Source: Rhodocyclales bacterium (lineage in GTDB: Bacteria; Pseudomonadota; Gammaproteobacteria; Burkholderiales; Rhodocyclaceae). From it: a stretch of 64,000 nt of DNA. A program made the translations under genes and the position numbers. Shown in pieces: positions 36,457 to 44,691 of this stretch. Each line of letters starts with the position of its first letter. Position 1 is the first letter of the stretch. Where the stretch lies: assembly GCA_028292485.1 (NCBI GenBank), contig JAQGMG010000029.1, positions 62,001 through 126,000 of the forward strand, given 5' to 3'. The notes below the pieces were generated by a model. That model made no database searches. It had not been told where the DNA came from and saw only the letters and a program-made list of their open reading frames with translations.

Positions 36457-37733
36457 GGTTGCTTCATCAGGGAGGCTTTGTCTTGCGGTCGGGGTGCGGG
36501 CTGCACGGTGGGCACTTCCTGCAAGGGCGGTGCTCGCCAGACCACTACGTCGTCAACAGCATAAAGCACGCAAGGCTTGGGTGAAAAGTGATTGCAATTG
36601 GCCAGGGCTCGGCCGGCCGATTCTTCACGGCCATTGGCCCAACCCCAATAACCGGCTTCGGATATGGCAAAAGCGCGTGGATTGGACGCTGCCAGAAATT
36701 GTGCATAGCCGCGACTCTTCGCGCTTGCATTCAACCAGGGTATGCGTGCAATGTCGTGGATCGTAGCGTAACCGCTCGCCGTGGGCGCGTCGAGCAAGGG
36801 GGCGGCATCCGCCCCGAGCTTCGCCAGAAAGGCATCCATCAAGGGACGCCACACTTGCAGACCATTGTTCAGCAATTGGTGACCATCATTACCAAAAGGC
36901 GGTTGCATCATGAATTGTGCAGTGGCTCCGCCCGCGGCAAAGGCGCGAAACCAGGCACGGCTGTATCGGGGCGCAAAGTATTGATCGTTTTCGGTATAGA
37001 TCCACAGACCTGGTGAACGTGTGCTGCGACCATATTCGGCGTAAGCCTCGACCACGCGCTCCGCCTGACAGGGCGTACCGGGGTGTTTGACTGGATCACC
37101 ACCGACACCGCCGGCAAAATTGACATAGCCGATAAGGCCTGCCGGACTGCTCGCTGCGTAGGCGACTGTCGCGAAGCCGCCCGTTGACTGGCCAATGACA
37201 AGATGGCGCGAAGCATCGACATAGTTCAGCTGGCGCGCGTAATTCAGCGTGGCCGCGATCTGTTCCAGCGCGGGTCGTACTGCGCCTGCATAGTCCTTGT
37301 TGCGGCAATCTCCCGAGGCTTCGGGATCGATCTGCTTTTCGGCTGGCCCGCTTGGCGACAAGCCCGATCCGCCATAGCCCAGCCGCGTCGGAACGAATAC
37401 GGCGAAGCCATGCCGTACCAGATAACTCGCCATTCCCATCAAGCGAAAGCGCGTAGGCGTTTTGCGATCGGCGTTGCGGCCATGGTTGATGATGGCAACG
37501 GGAAAAGGACCGGGACCGGCCGGTCTGTAGGTTGTCAAGAGCATTTCGCCTCGCACCAGGCTGCCATCTCGCAGCGTGACGCTGACCGGCAGTCTGGTGA
37601 CGGTTTCATGCAGCTCCTCGGCCAGCGAACTGTCTCCGGTTGCTGCCTGACTGGCGGGCAGCCATGCAAGCGCCATGAGCGCGCTCGCCACCAGGCAGAT
37701 AAGAAGGGGGCGCTTTGGCGCACGGCGTACCAT
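36453..37733 (-). CDS. secreted alpha/beta hydrolase (dienelactone-hydrolase/lipase-like)
   Basis: A 426-residue protein with a Sec signal (LLICLVASALMALAWLPASQA). The alpha/beta-hydrolase core shows the oxyanion strand VAIINHGRN, GYGGSGLSPSGPAE, the nucleophile elbow GQSTGG, a candidate acid in YTENDQYF and a candidate His in GNDGHQ. The C-terminal third is an extra domain of unknown role. It should act in the periplasm on an ester substrate. It shares one base with the HCCA-isomerase-like gene upstream and overlaps DUF1289 downstream. Confidence 0.85.
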   Translation of the reverse strand: MVRRAPKRPLLICLVASALMALAWLPASQAATGDSSLAEELHETVTRLPVSVTLRDGSLVRGEMLLTTYRPAGPGPFPVAIINHGRNADRKTPTRFRLMGMASYLVRHGFAVFVPTRLGYGGSGLSPSGPAEKQIDPEASGDCRNKDYAGAVRPALEQIAATLNYARQLNYVDASRHLVIGQSTGGFATVAYAASSPAGLIGYVNFAGGVGGDPVKHPGTPCQAERVVEAYAEYGRSTRSPGLWIYTENDQYFAPRYSRAWFRAFAAGGATAQFMMQPPFGNDGHQLLNNGLQVWRPLMDAFLAKLGADAAPLLDAPTASGYATIHDIARIPWLNASAKSRGYAQFLAASNPRAFAISEAGYWGWANGREESAGRALANCNHFSPKPCVLYAVDDVVVWRAPPLQEVPTVQPAPRPQDKASLMKQP

Positions 37734-38371
37734 CAGAAACCGCCCTCAAGAAGCCAGCGCTCAAGTTGTGGCAGTCTGTCCATACCCCAGAAGGCCTCGC
37801 CATCGACCAGGAAAAACGGTGAGCCGAAGACGCCACGCGCCAGCGCACGATCCACTTCCGCGTGCAAACGTTCCTTGATGGCGACGCCAGCGAGCGCCTC
37901 GCTCAGTGCCGGGCGCGGATGACCGAGCGAGGCGGCGATATCCAGTACCGTGTCAATCTGGTCGATGTCGCGACCCGCCGTGAAATAAGCCCGGAAGATG
38001 GCGTGTGCCAGCCCTTTTGCCGCCAGGGGATTGGCTTCGTATACCCACAAGAAAGCGCGCGCTGCGTGTTGCGTCGACAACGGGAACTTCATTGGTTGGA
38101 CGAAAGGCACGTCGTAGAAGCGTGCCGAGCGGGCGAAGTCATGCACAAAGTAGTCGCTCTTCAGAGGTTGGCGTACCGGCAATGCCGCGCCGGTGACTTT
38201 GAACGCTGCACCGAGCAGCAGGGGGTGCCAGTTCACCTGCCGACCGAACTGCGCGCCCAAGGCGTCGATTACTTCACTGGCGAGATAGCCGTAAGGCGAG
38301 GCAAAGTCGAAGTAGAAATCGATGGCGGTGAGCAGAGTCGCCTTGGGCTGCTGTGACGAGAGCGAGCTCAT
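37733..38371 (-). CDS. 2-hydroxychromene-2-carboxylate isomerase-like protein (DsbA fold)
   Basis: A 212-residue thioredoxin-fold protein of the HCCA isomerase / GST-kappa group. FDFASPYGYLA carries the Ser in place of the redox Cys, and the C-terminal GVFGSPFFLVDGEAFWGMDRL is diagnostic. In naphthalene breakdown the enzyme uses glutathione to isomerise hydroxychromene carboxylate; here no aromatic pathway is nearby, so it is more likely a general GSH-dependent isomerase. Its stop overlaps the hydrolase start (TGATG). Confidence 0.88.
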   Translation of the reverse strand: MSSLSSQQPKATLLTAIDFYFDFASPYGYLASEVIDALGAQFGRQVNWHPLLLGAAFKVTGAALPVRQPLKSDYFVHDFARSARFYDVPFVQPMKFPLSTQHAARAFLWVYEANPLAAKGLAHAIFRAYFTAGRDIDQIDTVLDIAASLGHPRPALSEALAGVAIKERLHAEVDRALARGVFGSPFFLVDGEAFWGMDRLPQLERWLLEGGF

Positions 38372-38667
38372 GCCAGCCCCTTCGTGGCGACGTGCGCCAT
38401 CGGCAAGAGAAATGTGATGCGACCATTACCTGCAAAGCGAACCTGCTGTTTCACTGACTGTCTCTCCACGTGAGGTAGCATGATTGTAGATGCTGTTTGC
38501 ATGGCTGCAGCGGCGCTGCCCGTTTGTTCCGTTTCGGAAGCACGAGTGCAAGCGCCGTGCCGGTGGCGTCCGCTATCGCGGCAAGTGCGCTTGCGCCTTG
38601 TTGCTGCAATGCATCATCATGTGTCGTTCAAATCGCTACCGGCTTGCTGTCTGGCTGCCAATCATCC
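38372..38667. other. divergent intergenic region, 296 bp
   Basis: It separates the leftward HCCA-isomerase operon from the rightward MBL gene and must hold both promoters, but no convincing -35/-10 pair was found. A short Cys-rich frame from 38490 is discussed among the rejected items. Confidence 0.5.
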
Positions 38668-39708
38668 ATGCAAATGCGTACTGCGACTCTCGACTATCCT
38701 TTTGACGTGCGTCCAGCGCCTGGAGTTTCTACGCTGGTGGCCCCCGGTGTGCGCTGGCTGTGCATGCCATTGCCGTTCTCCCTCAACCACATCAATTTGT
38801 GGTTGCTGGGCGAGGGCGAACAATGCGTGCTGGTCGACACCGGGCTCGGCGATGCTGTTACTCGTGGAATCTGGAGCGAGTTCTTCGTTGGTTTCGAACG
38901 GTCAGGCGAGCGGCTCGAACAGATTGTCTTGACGCACTACCATCCCGACCACGCAGGCAACGCCGAGTGGCTGGCACGCGAGCACGCCGTGCCGGTATGG
39001 ATGAGCACGGCCGAGTATCTGCTGGGGCACGCCTTGCTCACCGAGACAGCCGGCTATGACATGCCGAACATGGTGGCGCACTTCCGCCGCCATGGTCTGG
39101 ACGAGGCGCGCTGCGAGCAGTTCATCAAACGCGGGAATGTCTACGCCAAGGGCGTGCCCGCCTTGCCACGCGAGTACCGGCGCCTGATCGACGGCGACCA
39201 TGTGACGCTCGCGGGGCGTCCGTGGGAAGTCATCATGGGCTACGGCCATTCGCCCGAGCATGCGGCTCTGTATTGCAGCGAACTGCGCTTGCTGATCGCT
39301 GGCGATATGTTGCTCCCGCGAATCACGACGAATGTCAATGTGCCCGCGACCACGCCGGAGGAAGATTCAGTCATGCGCTTTCTGCAGTCTGTGCGCCGCT
39401 TCGCACGCCTGCCGTCCGATACGCTCGTGCTACCCTCGCATGGCCTGCCTTTTCGCGGCGTGCATGAACGCATCACGCAACTCCAGGTACACCACGCCGA
39501 GCGCGACGCCTTGCTGGCCGAGCACTTGTCGCAGCCGCGCTGTGCCACCGACCTGCTGCCGGTATTGTTCCTGCGGGAGCTCGACATGCATCAACTGATG
39601 TTTGCCCTGAGCGAGACTATTGCTCACCTCAACCATCTGGTTCACCGGGGCCGTGCACAACGCCTTGTTGGCGCCGATGGCGTCATCCGCTTTGTTTCAC
39701 CACACTGA
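38668..39708 (+). CDS. MBL-fold metallohydrolase
   Basis: A 346-residue metallo-beta-lactamase-fold enzyme. The metal motif THYHPDHAGN, VDTGLGD, the third-His region GYGHSPEHAALY, AGDMLLPRITTNV and the late LPSHGLPFRG are intact, so a dinuclear metal site is expected. The C-terminal 80 residues form a winged-helix-like tail seen in glyoxalase-II-like and LACTB2-like members. The ATG at 38668 is chosen because the MBL domain starts soon after; the open frame upstream is Cys-rich and unlike the family. Substrate unknown; a thioester is a common guess. Confidence 0.88.
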   Translation: MQMRTATLDYPFDVRPAPGVSTLVAPGVRWLCMPLPFSLNHINLWLLGEGEQCVLVDTGLGDAVTRGIWSEFFVGFERSGERLEQIVLTHYHPDHAGNAEWLAREHAVPVWMSTAEYLLGHALLTETAGYDMPNMVAHFRRHGLDEARCEQFIKRGNVYAKGVPALPREYRRLIDGDHVTLAGRPWEVIMGYGHSPEHAALYCSELRLLIAGDMLLPRITTNVNVPATTPEEDSVMRFLQSVRRFARLPSDTLVLPSHGLPFRGVHERITQLQVHHAERDALLAEHLSQPRCATDLLPVLFLRELDMHQLMFALSETIAHLNHLVHRGRAQRLVGADGVIRFVSPH

Positions 39709-39801
39709 GCTCGCCGCACTGTTCGCCGCATTGATTTTCCGCTGTTAGTCTTGCCGTCGTTCGTTTTGTTCGCTTTCGCGATTTGTACAAGGAGTTTTCC
39801 C

Positions 39802-41661
39802 ATGGCAGCACCCCGTCCCACTCCCAGCCCCACGCCTAATCCAGCCACCGCACCCGTCGTGGCAGAAGCGGCGAAGTCTGCGCTGCAGGACCCGGCAGCC
39901 ATCGCCAAGACCTATGCCGAGGTGGCACAGCGCAGCTCACGCCTGATCACCGAGCACATGAATCGTCAGCTCGCCCGCGGCGCCACACCACCCGTCGACG
40001 AGCTCGGCGTCGCACAGGCATTCATGGACATGACCGGCAAGCTGCTGGCCAATCCTTATGTGCTGGCGCAGGCGCAGATGAGCCTGGTATGGGATTACTT
40101 CTCGCTATGGCAGAACAGCATGCAGCGCTTCCTTGGCCTGGACCCGGCGCCGATTGCCTCGCCTGCCAAGGACGACAAGCGCTTCAAGGATGAAGAGTGG
40201 AAAGACTGCTTCCTGTTCGACTTCATCAAACAGTCCTACCTCATAACCGCACGGCATATTCATGACACCGTTGCCGGCGTCGAAGGCCTCGACGAAATCA
40301 CGCGCAAGAAGGTCAATTTCTTCACGCGCCAGTACATCGATGCCTTCTCGCCATCGAATTTCGCGATGACCAATCCGGAAGTGTTCCGCGAAACCGTGCG
40401 CACCAACGGACAAAGCCTGATCAAGGGCTTCAACAACCTGCTGCGCGACATGGAAGACGGCGACGGTTCCCTGCGCATCCGCATGACCGACACCACTGCG
40501 TTCGAGCTCGGCAAGAACGTCGCCACTTCGCCCGGCAAGGTCGTATTCCAGAATGACCTGATGCAGCTATTGCAGTTCTCGCCGAGTACCGACAAGGCCT
40601 TCAAGCGCCCGTTGCTCATCGTGCCGCCGTGGATCAACAAATACTACGTGCTCGACCTGCGCGAAAAGAATTCGCTGATCAAATGGGCCGTAGACCAGGG
40701 GCATACTGTTTTCGTCATCAGCTGGGTCAATCCTGACTCGCGCCTGGCGGACAAGGGCTTCGACGACTACGTGCAGGAAGGCGTGATCGGCGCGGTCGAT
40801 GCCATCGTCGAACAGACCGGTGTGAAGGAAATCAATGCCGCGGGTTATTGCCTTGGTGGCACCTTGCTCGGCACGGCCCTGGCGTACATGACGGCCAAGA
40901 AGGACAAACGCATCGCCAGCGCCACTTACTTCACCACGCTGCTGGATTTCTCGGCGCCGGGCGAACTGGGTGTATTCATCGACGAAGGCCAGGTAAAGAG
41001 CCTCGAAAAGAAGATGCTCGAGCGCGGTTATCTCGAAGGCAGCGAAATGGCCAGCACCTTCAACATGCTGCGCTCCAACGACCTGATCTGGTCCTTCGTC
41101 ATCAACAACTACCTGCTTGGCAAGGATCCGTTCCCGTTCGATCTGCTCTACTGGAATTCCGATTCCACGCGCATGCCGGCGAAGATGCACAGCTTCTATC
41201 TGCGCAAGATGTACATGGAAAATGCATTGTGTCAGCCCGGTGGCATCGAGATCGGCGATACGCCGATCGACCTCTCCAAGGTCAAGACACCGAGCTACTT
41301 CATCTCCACCATCGAAGACCACATCGCGCCGTGGAAGACCACCTACATCGGCGCCCAGGCGCTCGGTGGTCCCGTGCGTTTCGTGCTTGGTGGTTCAGGC
41401 CACATTGCCGGCGTAGTCAATCCGCCGGCTGCCAACAAGTATGGTTTCTGGACTGCGGACAAGCTCGCCGATACTGCCGAGGACTGGTACGCCGGCGCAA
41501 CGCAGCAGGCCGGTTCCTGGTGGAACGACTGGCAGACATGGTTGACCGCGATGGATGACACGAAGGTGGCTGCTCGCGACCCCGAGAAAGGGCAACTCAC
41601 CGCGCTCGAAGACGCACCCGGCAGCTATGTGAAGACGCGCCTGGACAAGACGGTGCGTTGA
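39802..41661 (+). CDS. phaC: class I polyhydroxyalkanoate synthase
   Basis: A 619-residue enzyme that polymerises hydroxyacyl-CoA into PHA. The lipase-like box GYCLGG holds the catalytic Cys350; Asp506 (EDHIAPW) and His534 (GSGHIAG) complete the triad. The N-terminal domain has the usual QNSMQRFLG and the linker LPPWINKYYVLDL-type segment (VPPWINKYY). AAGGAG at 39789-39794 with a 7-base spacer fixes the start. phaA, phaB and phasin genes are not adjacent. The nearby regulatory PTS is known in relatives to influence PHA storage, but no direct link is visible here. Confidence 0.96.
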   Translation: MAAPRPTPSPTPNPATAPVVAEAAKSALQDPAAIAKTYAEVAQRSSRLITEHMNRQLARGATPPVDELGVAQAFMDMTGKLLANPYVLAQAQMSLVWDYFSLWQNSMQRFLGLDPAPIASPAKDDKRFKDEEWKDCFLFDFIKQSYLITARHIHDTVAGVEGLDEITRKKVNFFTRQYIDAFSPSNFAMTNPEVFRETVRTNGQSLIKGFNNLLRDMEDGDGSLRIRMTDTTAFELGKNVATSPGKVVFQNDLMQLLQFSPSTDKAFKRPLLIVPPWINKYYVLDLREKNSLIKWAVDQGHTVFVISWVNPDSRLADKGFDDYVQEGVIGAVDAIVEQTGVKEINAAGYCLGGTLLGTALAYMTAKKDKRIASATYFTTLLDFSAPGELGVFIDEGQVKSLEKKMLERGYLEGSEMASTFNMLRSNDLIWSFVINNYLLGKDPFPFDLLYWNSDSTRMPAKMHSFYLRKMYMENALCQPGGIEIGDTPIDLSKVKTPSYFISTIEDHIAPWKTTYIGAQALGGPVRFVLGGSGHIAGVVNPPAANKYGFWTADKLADTAEDWYAGATQQAGSWWNDWQTWLTAMDDTKVAARDPEKGQLTALEDAPGSYVKTRLDKTVR

Positions 41662-41663
41662 GT

Positions 41664-41752
41664 TGTAGGTTGAGGTGAGCCGGGTTTGGCAGATGAGGAT
41701 ACCCACACGTTACGTTCATTGTTGGGCATCGCTTTGCTCACCCCAACCTACA
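41664..41752. repeat. GTAGGTTGGGGTGAGC-type inverted repeat, copy 2
   Basis: Ends TGTAGGTTGAGGTGAGC and GCTCACCCCAACCTACA face each other with a diverged centre that still has GTTGGGCATCGC on the right. It starts 3 bases after phaC and ends one base before the MOSC gene, so it may separate their mRNAs. Confidence 0.88.
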
Positions 41753-41753
41753 G

Positions 41754-42554
41754 ATGCTGATGCCTGAACTTGCCGCCCTCTATCGCTACGTCGTCAAATC
41801 CTGTCGTGGCGAGCGCTTGAACGAAGCCTATGTCAGCCGCATGGGCTTGCCGCTGGACCGCCACTGGATGGTGGCGGACGAGCACGGCGCAATGCTTACC
41901 GGCCGTGAAGAGCCGCGCCTCGTGTGCATCGAGGTGATTGCCGAAGAAGATGGTGATCAGATCCATCTGTATGCGCCTGGCATGCACGACCTTCATGTCT
42001 CGCGCCACGCGCTATGCATCGCCCGATCTGCCACAGTGTGGCGCGACGAGTTCATGGCGCTTGGCGGATATTCGCCGGCCAATGCCTGGCTATCGCAGTT
42101 CCTTGGCCGGAATGTCCAGTTGCTGCATATCGGCGAACAAAGCATGCGCCGCGTGCCGGAACGGCCGGATATGCATCTGTCGTTTGCCGACGCCTATCCC
42201 TTGTTGCTGATCAATGCTGCATCACTCGATGAGCTCAGCAACCGGGCGGGACGCGAGATGAGTGTGGAGCGTTTCCGCCCGAATCTGGTGGTAAGCGGCG
42301 CGGCTGCCTTTGCCGAAGACGCCTGGCAGCGTTTGCGTATCGGCGAGGTGACATTTGTCGTTGAAAAGCCCTGCGAGCGTTGCGTGTTCACCACGGCCGA
42401 CCCCGTGACAGGCGTACGTTCATCCGATCAGGAGCCGCTACGCACGCTGGCCAAATTCCGCAAACAAAATGGCGCTGTCATGTTCGGCATGAATCTGCGC
42501 CCGGAGAACGAGGGCGAGCTGCGCACCGGAATGCCCATTGAGCTTATAGACTAG
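41754..42554 (+). CDS. MOSC-domain protein (YcbX-like)
   Basis: A 266-residue protein with an N-terminal MOSC beta-barrel domain (LYRYVVKSCRGERLNEAYV, GLPLDRHWMVAD) and a C-terminal MOSC domain containing ERFRPNLVV and the Cys motif VEKPCERCVFTTADPVTG. The conserved Cys should bind the molybdenum cofactor, as in YcbX and mARC N-hydroxylate reductases. Unlike E. coli YcbX it has no C-terminal ferredoxin domain, so it needs a separate electron donor. The ATG at 41754 directly abuts the repeat; Met3 is an alternative. Confidence 0.92.
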   Translation: MLMPELAALYRYVVKSCRGERLNEAYVSRMGLPLDRHWMVADEHGAMLTGREEPRLVCIEVIAEEDGDQIHLYAPGMHDLHVSRHALCIARSATVWRDEFMALGGYSPANAWLSQFLGRNVQLLHIGEQSMRRVPERPDMHLSFADAYPLLLINAASLDELSNRAGREMSVERFRPNLVVSGAAAFAEDAWQRLRIGEVTFVVEKPCERCVFTTADPVTGVRSSDQEPLRTLAKFRKQNGAVMFGMNLRPENEGELRTGMPIELID

Positions 42555-42594
42555 GCGCTTCTTCGGCCTGCATTTCAAATTACCCACACCCTGT

Positions 42595-43119
42595 ATGCAT
42601 CTCAACCCTTTGCCATTGCCCGCTGCAAGCGTCCCCCTGCGCGTCGTCCTCGATACGAACGTGATCATGGCCTTCTGGCATTTTTGCGATCCGAAACTCT
42701 TGAGTCTGTTGGCCTGGCTGGAGTCACGGCAAGCTGTTCTATTGACGCGACAGTCCTGTCTCGACGAGTTGCAGCGCGTGCTGGCGTACGTGCAGTTTCG
42801 TATCGAGCCCGACCAGCAGGCGCGCATCCTGACTGACTACCGTGCGCGCTCTGAATGTCTCGCCGATGCCAGTGAGGCGCAAATGGAGGCAGCGCTGGCG
42901 TTGCCGCAATGCCGCGACCGTGACGATCAGAAGTTCATACAGCTGGCATGGGAAGGGCAGGCGCACTTGCTGCTGACGCGCGACAAGCTGCTGCTTGGCA
43001 TGGCGCGTCGGGCGCCGTTGAGGGATCAGACGAATATCCTCACGCCGGAACGCCTGATCAAACAGCTGGGTGGTGAGGGTGCGTTGCCAGCGCCGACTTC
43101 TGTCGATGCGTTGATCTGA
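42595..43119 (+). CDS. PIN-domain protein, putative toxin of the COG1569 type
   Basis: A 174-residue PIN-fold nuclease candidate. Acidic residues expected at the active site are visible: VVLDTNVIMA, CLDELQRVL, RDRDDQKFIQLA and LLTRDKLLL. Members are often annotated as toxin components, but no antitoxin gene is adjacent: a MOSC gene lies 40 bases upstream and the next gene is convergent. It may be a solitary RNase. Confidence 0.88.
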   Translation: MHLNPLPLPAASVPLRVVLDTNVIMAFWHFCDPKLLSLLAWLESRQAVLLTRQSCLDELQRVLAYVQFRIEPDQQARILTDYRARSECLADASEAQMEAALALPQCRDRDDQKFIQLAWEGQAHLLLTRDKLLLGMARRAPLRDQTNILTPERLIKQLGGEGALPAPTSVDALI

Positions 43120-43139
43120 TGCATCGGGCGGAACATGAA

Positions 43140-43225
43140 GGGTAGGGTGAGCGGCGTATGTTGCACGCGGACCAGAGGGCCTCGCCGCCGTCGCCGGAAG
43201 CGTGCCGCCGCTCACACACCCATTA
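43140..43225. repeat. degenerate GTAGGGTGAGC-type inverted repeat
   Basis: GGGTAGGGTGAGCGGC on the left faces GCCGCTCACACACCC on the right with a GC-rich centre. It lies between the convergent PIN and ntrX genes and is probably a decayed relative of the 24871 and 41664 elements. Confidence 0.6.
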
Positions 43226-43310
43226 CGGCGGCCTACGAGCAAACTTGAATCCTGACGCGTTGCAAAATTGCGCTGCATGCCGCCGCGCCCGGCACTGATT
43301 GCTTGGGAAA

Positions 43311-44549
43311 TTACTCGCCGTTTCGTCGCGCCAGCGGCACACCCAGCTGCTTGAGTTTGCGATACAGGTGCGTGCGCTCCAGACCGGCTTTCTCTGCAAG
43401 CCGCGTGATGTTGCCGTCTTCCAGTTGCAGGTGATATTCGAAGTAGAGGCGCTCGAAGGTTTCGCGCGCTTCACGCAGCGGCATGTCGAGCGGTAGCGAC
43501 AGGGCGGTGGTAGTCGCCTGCGAAATGCTGCGCACCGTTTCCTCCTGCGAAATTTCTTCGTCCAGCGTCGCCAGCGCCAGCGAGCGGATGGTGGACTTGA
43601 GCTCGAAGAAACCGCCCGGCCAGGTGCAGTTGCGCAAGGCATTCAGTGCGCCGGTCGACAAGGTGCGTGGCGGCACATCGTCCGACTCGACCAGATGCGA
43701 GAGGATCTGCTGTGCCATTTCAGGCACCTCGTCGCGCAACTCAAGCAGCGACGGCGGCACCAATGAGATTTCGAAAAGGCGACGAATCAGCATTGGGTCC
43801 CAGCCTTCGGCCAGCAAGGCATCGGGGCTGCGGTCACTGGCAGCGATAAGGCGCAGCTCGCAGCGATCAAGGCGGTCGATGGCAAATGCCAGATTCTTTT
43901 GCTGTGGCCGGGTCAACAGCGCAATGTTCTCGACGAACAGCAGGCCGCCGCGCGCCGCTTCCAGCGTTTGCAGTTCCAGCGGTTGTGAAATGCTGCCCAG
44001 ATCGATCCAGCTGGTGCCTGGTGTTTGCTGACTGCGTGCGCAGAGCTCCGCCAGCGAACCTGCCCCGACACGCAGCAGGACGACGCGTGATTTGAGCGTG
44101 ATCTGCTCGAGCCGTTTGCGCAGGTCGCGCAGGATCGGTGAGCGTGCGAACGCCGCGAGCGTCATGTGTGAGCGCGCGCGCGTTGGCTGGCGTTGCAGGC
44201 CGCGTTTGACGGCGCTGAGCAGCTTCTGCAGCGCAATGGGTTTTTCGAGGAAATCGACTGCGCCGAAACGGATGGCTTCAACGGCGGTGTCGATCGTGCC
44301 GTGACCGGACATCATGACCACCGGCATGGTGAGCTGGCCATTGGCTGCCCACTCCTTGAGCAGGGTCACACCGTCGGTATCGGGCATCCAGATGTCGAGC
44401 AGTACGAGGTCGGGCCGGCCGGCCTGACGTGCGCTGCGGGCTTCGACCGCATTGCCTGCCAGGACGATGTCATGGCCCTCGTCCTTGAGAATTTCGGAAA
44501 GCAGTTCGCGTATGCCGACTTCGTCGTCAACGACAAGAATTTTCGCCAC
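43311..44549 (-). CDS. ntrX: NtrX-like response regulator with degenerate sigma54 ATPase domain
   Basis: A 412-residue response regulator. The receiver domain is intact (DD at 8-9, phospho-acceptor Asp52 in LLDIWMPD, Lys103), and the C-terminus has a Fis-type helix-turn-helix (GNITRLAEKAGLERTHLYRKLKQLGV). The middle domain keeps the length and some AAA+ text (ARGGLLFVENIALL, WPGGFFELKSTIRSLAL) but has lost Walker A (LLRVGAGSLAEL instead of GESGTGKE) and GAFTGA. It therefore should not activate sigma54 by ATP hydrolysis and may act as a simple phosphorylation-dependent DNA-binding protein. It lies 142 bases downstream of ntrY. Confidence 0.9.
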   Translation of the reverse strand: MAKILVVDDEVGIRELLSEILKDEGHDIVLAGNAVEARSARQAGRPDLVLLDIWMPDTDGVTLLKEWAANGQLTMPVVMMSGHGTIDTAVEAIRFGAVDFLEKPIALQKLLSAVKRGLQRQPTRARSHMTLAAFARSPILRDLRKRLEQITLKSRVVLLRVGAGSLAELCARSQQTPGTSWIDLGSISQPLELQTLEAARGGLLFVENIALLTRPQQKNLAFAIDRLDRCELRLIAASDRSPDALLAEGWDPMLIRRLFEISLVPPSLLELRDEVPEMAQQILSHLVESDDVPPRTLSTGALNALRNCTWPGGFFELKSTIRSLALATLDEEISQEETVRSISQATTTALSLPLDMPLREARETFERLYFEYHLQLEDGNITRLAEKAGLERTHLYRKLKQLGVPLARRNGE

Positions 44550-44691
44550 TTATTGTTGCCACTTGTTTGTCATTATCGGGATGGCTGCAAGCCTGAAGTG
44601 CTGATTTTTCAGATGTTGCATTTCTGCCACTACTGTACCAGTTTCACCGCAGGCCTTGCAGCTGTTACACATGTTCACCCGCGTTCAGCGG

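Noticed and set aside
38490-38705. 71-codon Cys-rich open frame (C at five or more positions) before the MBL gene
   Set aside because: It has an interesting cysteine pattern but no ribosome site, overlaps the MBL start, and I cannot tie it to a family. It could be checked by homology search.
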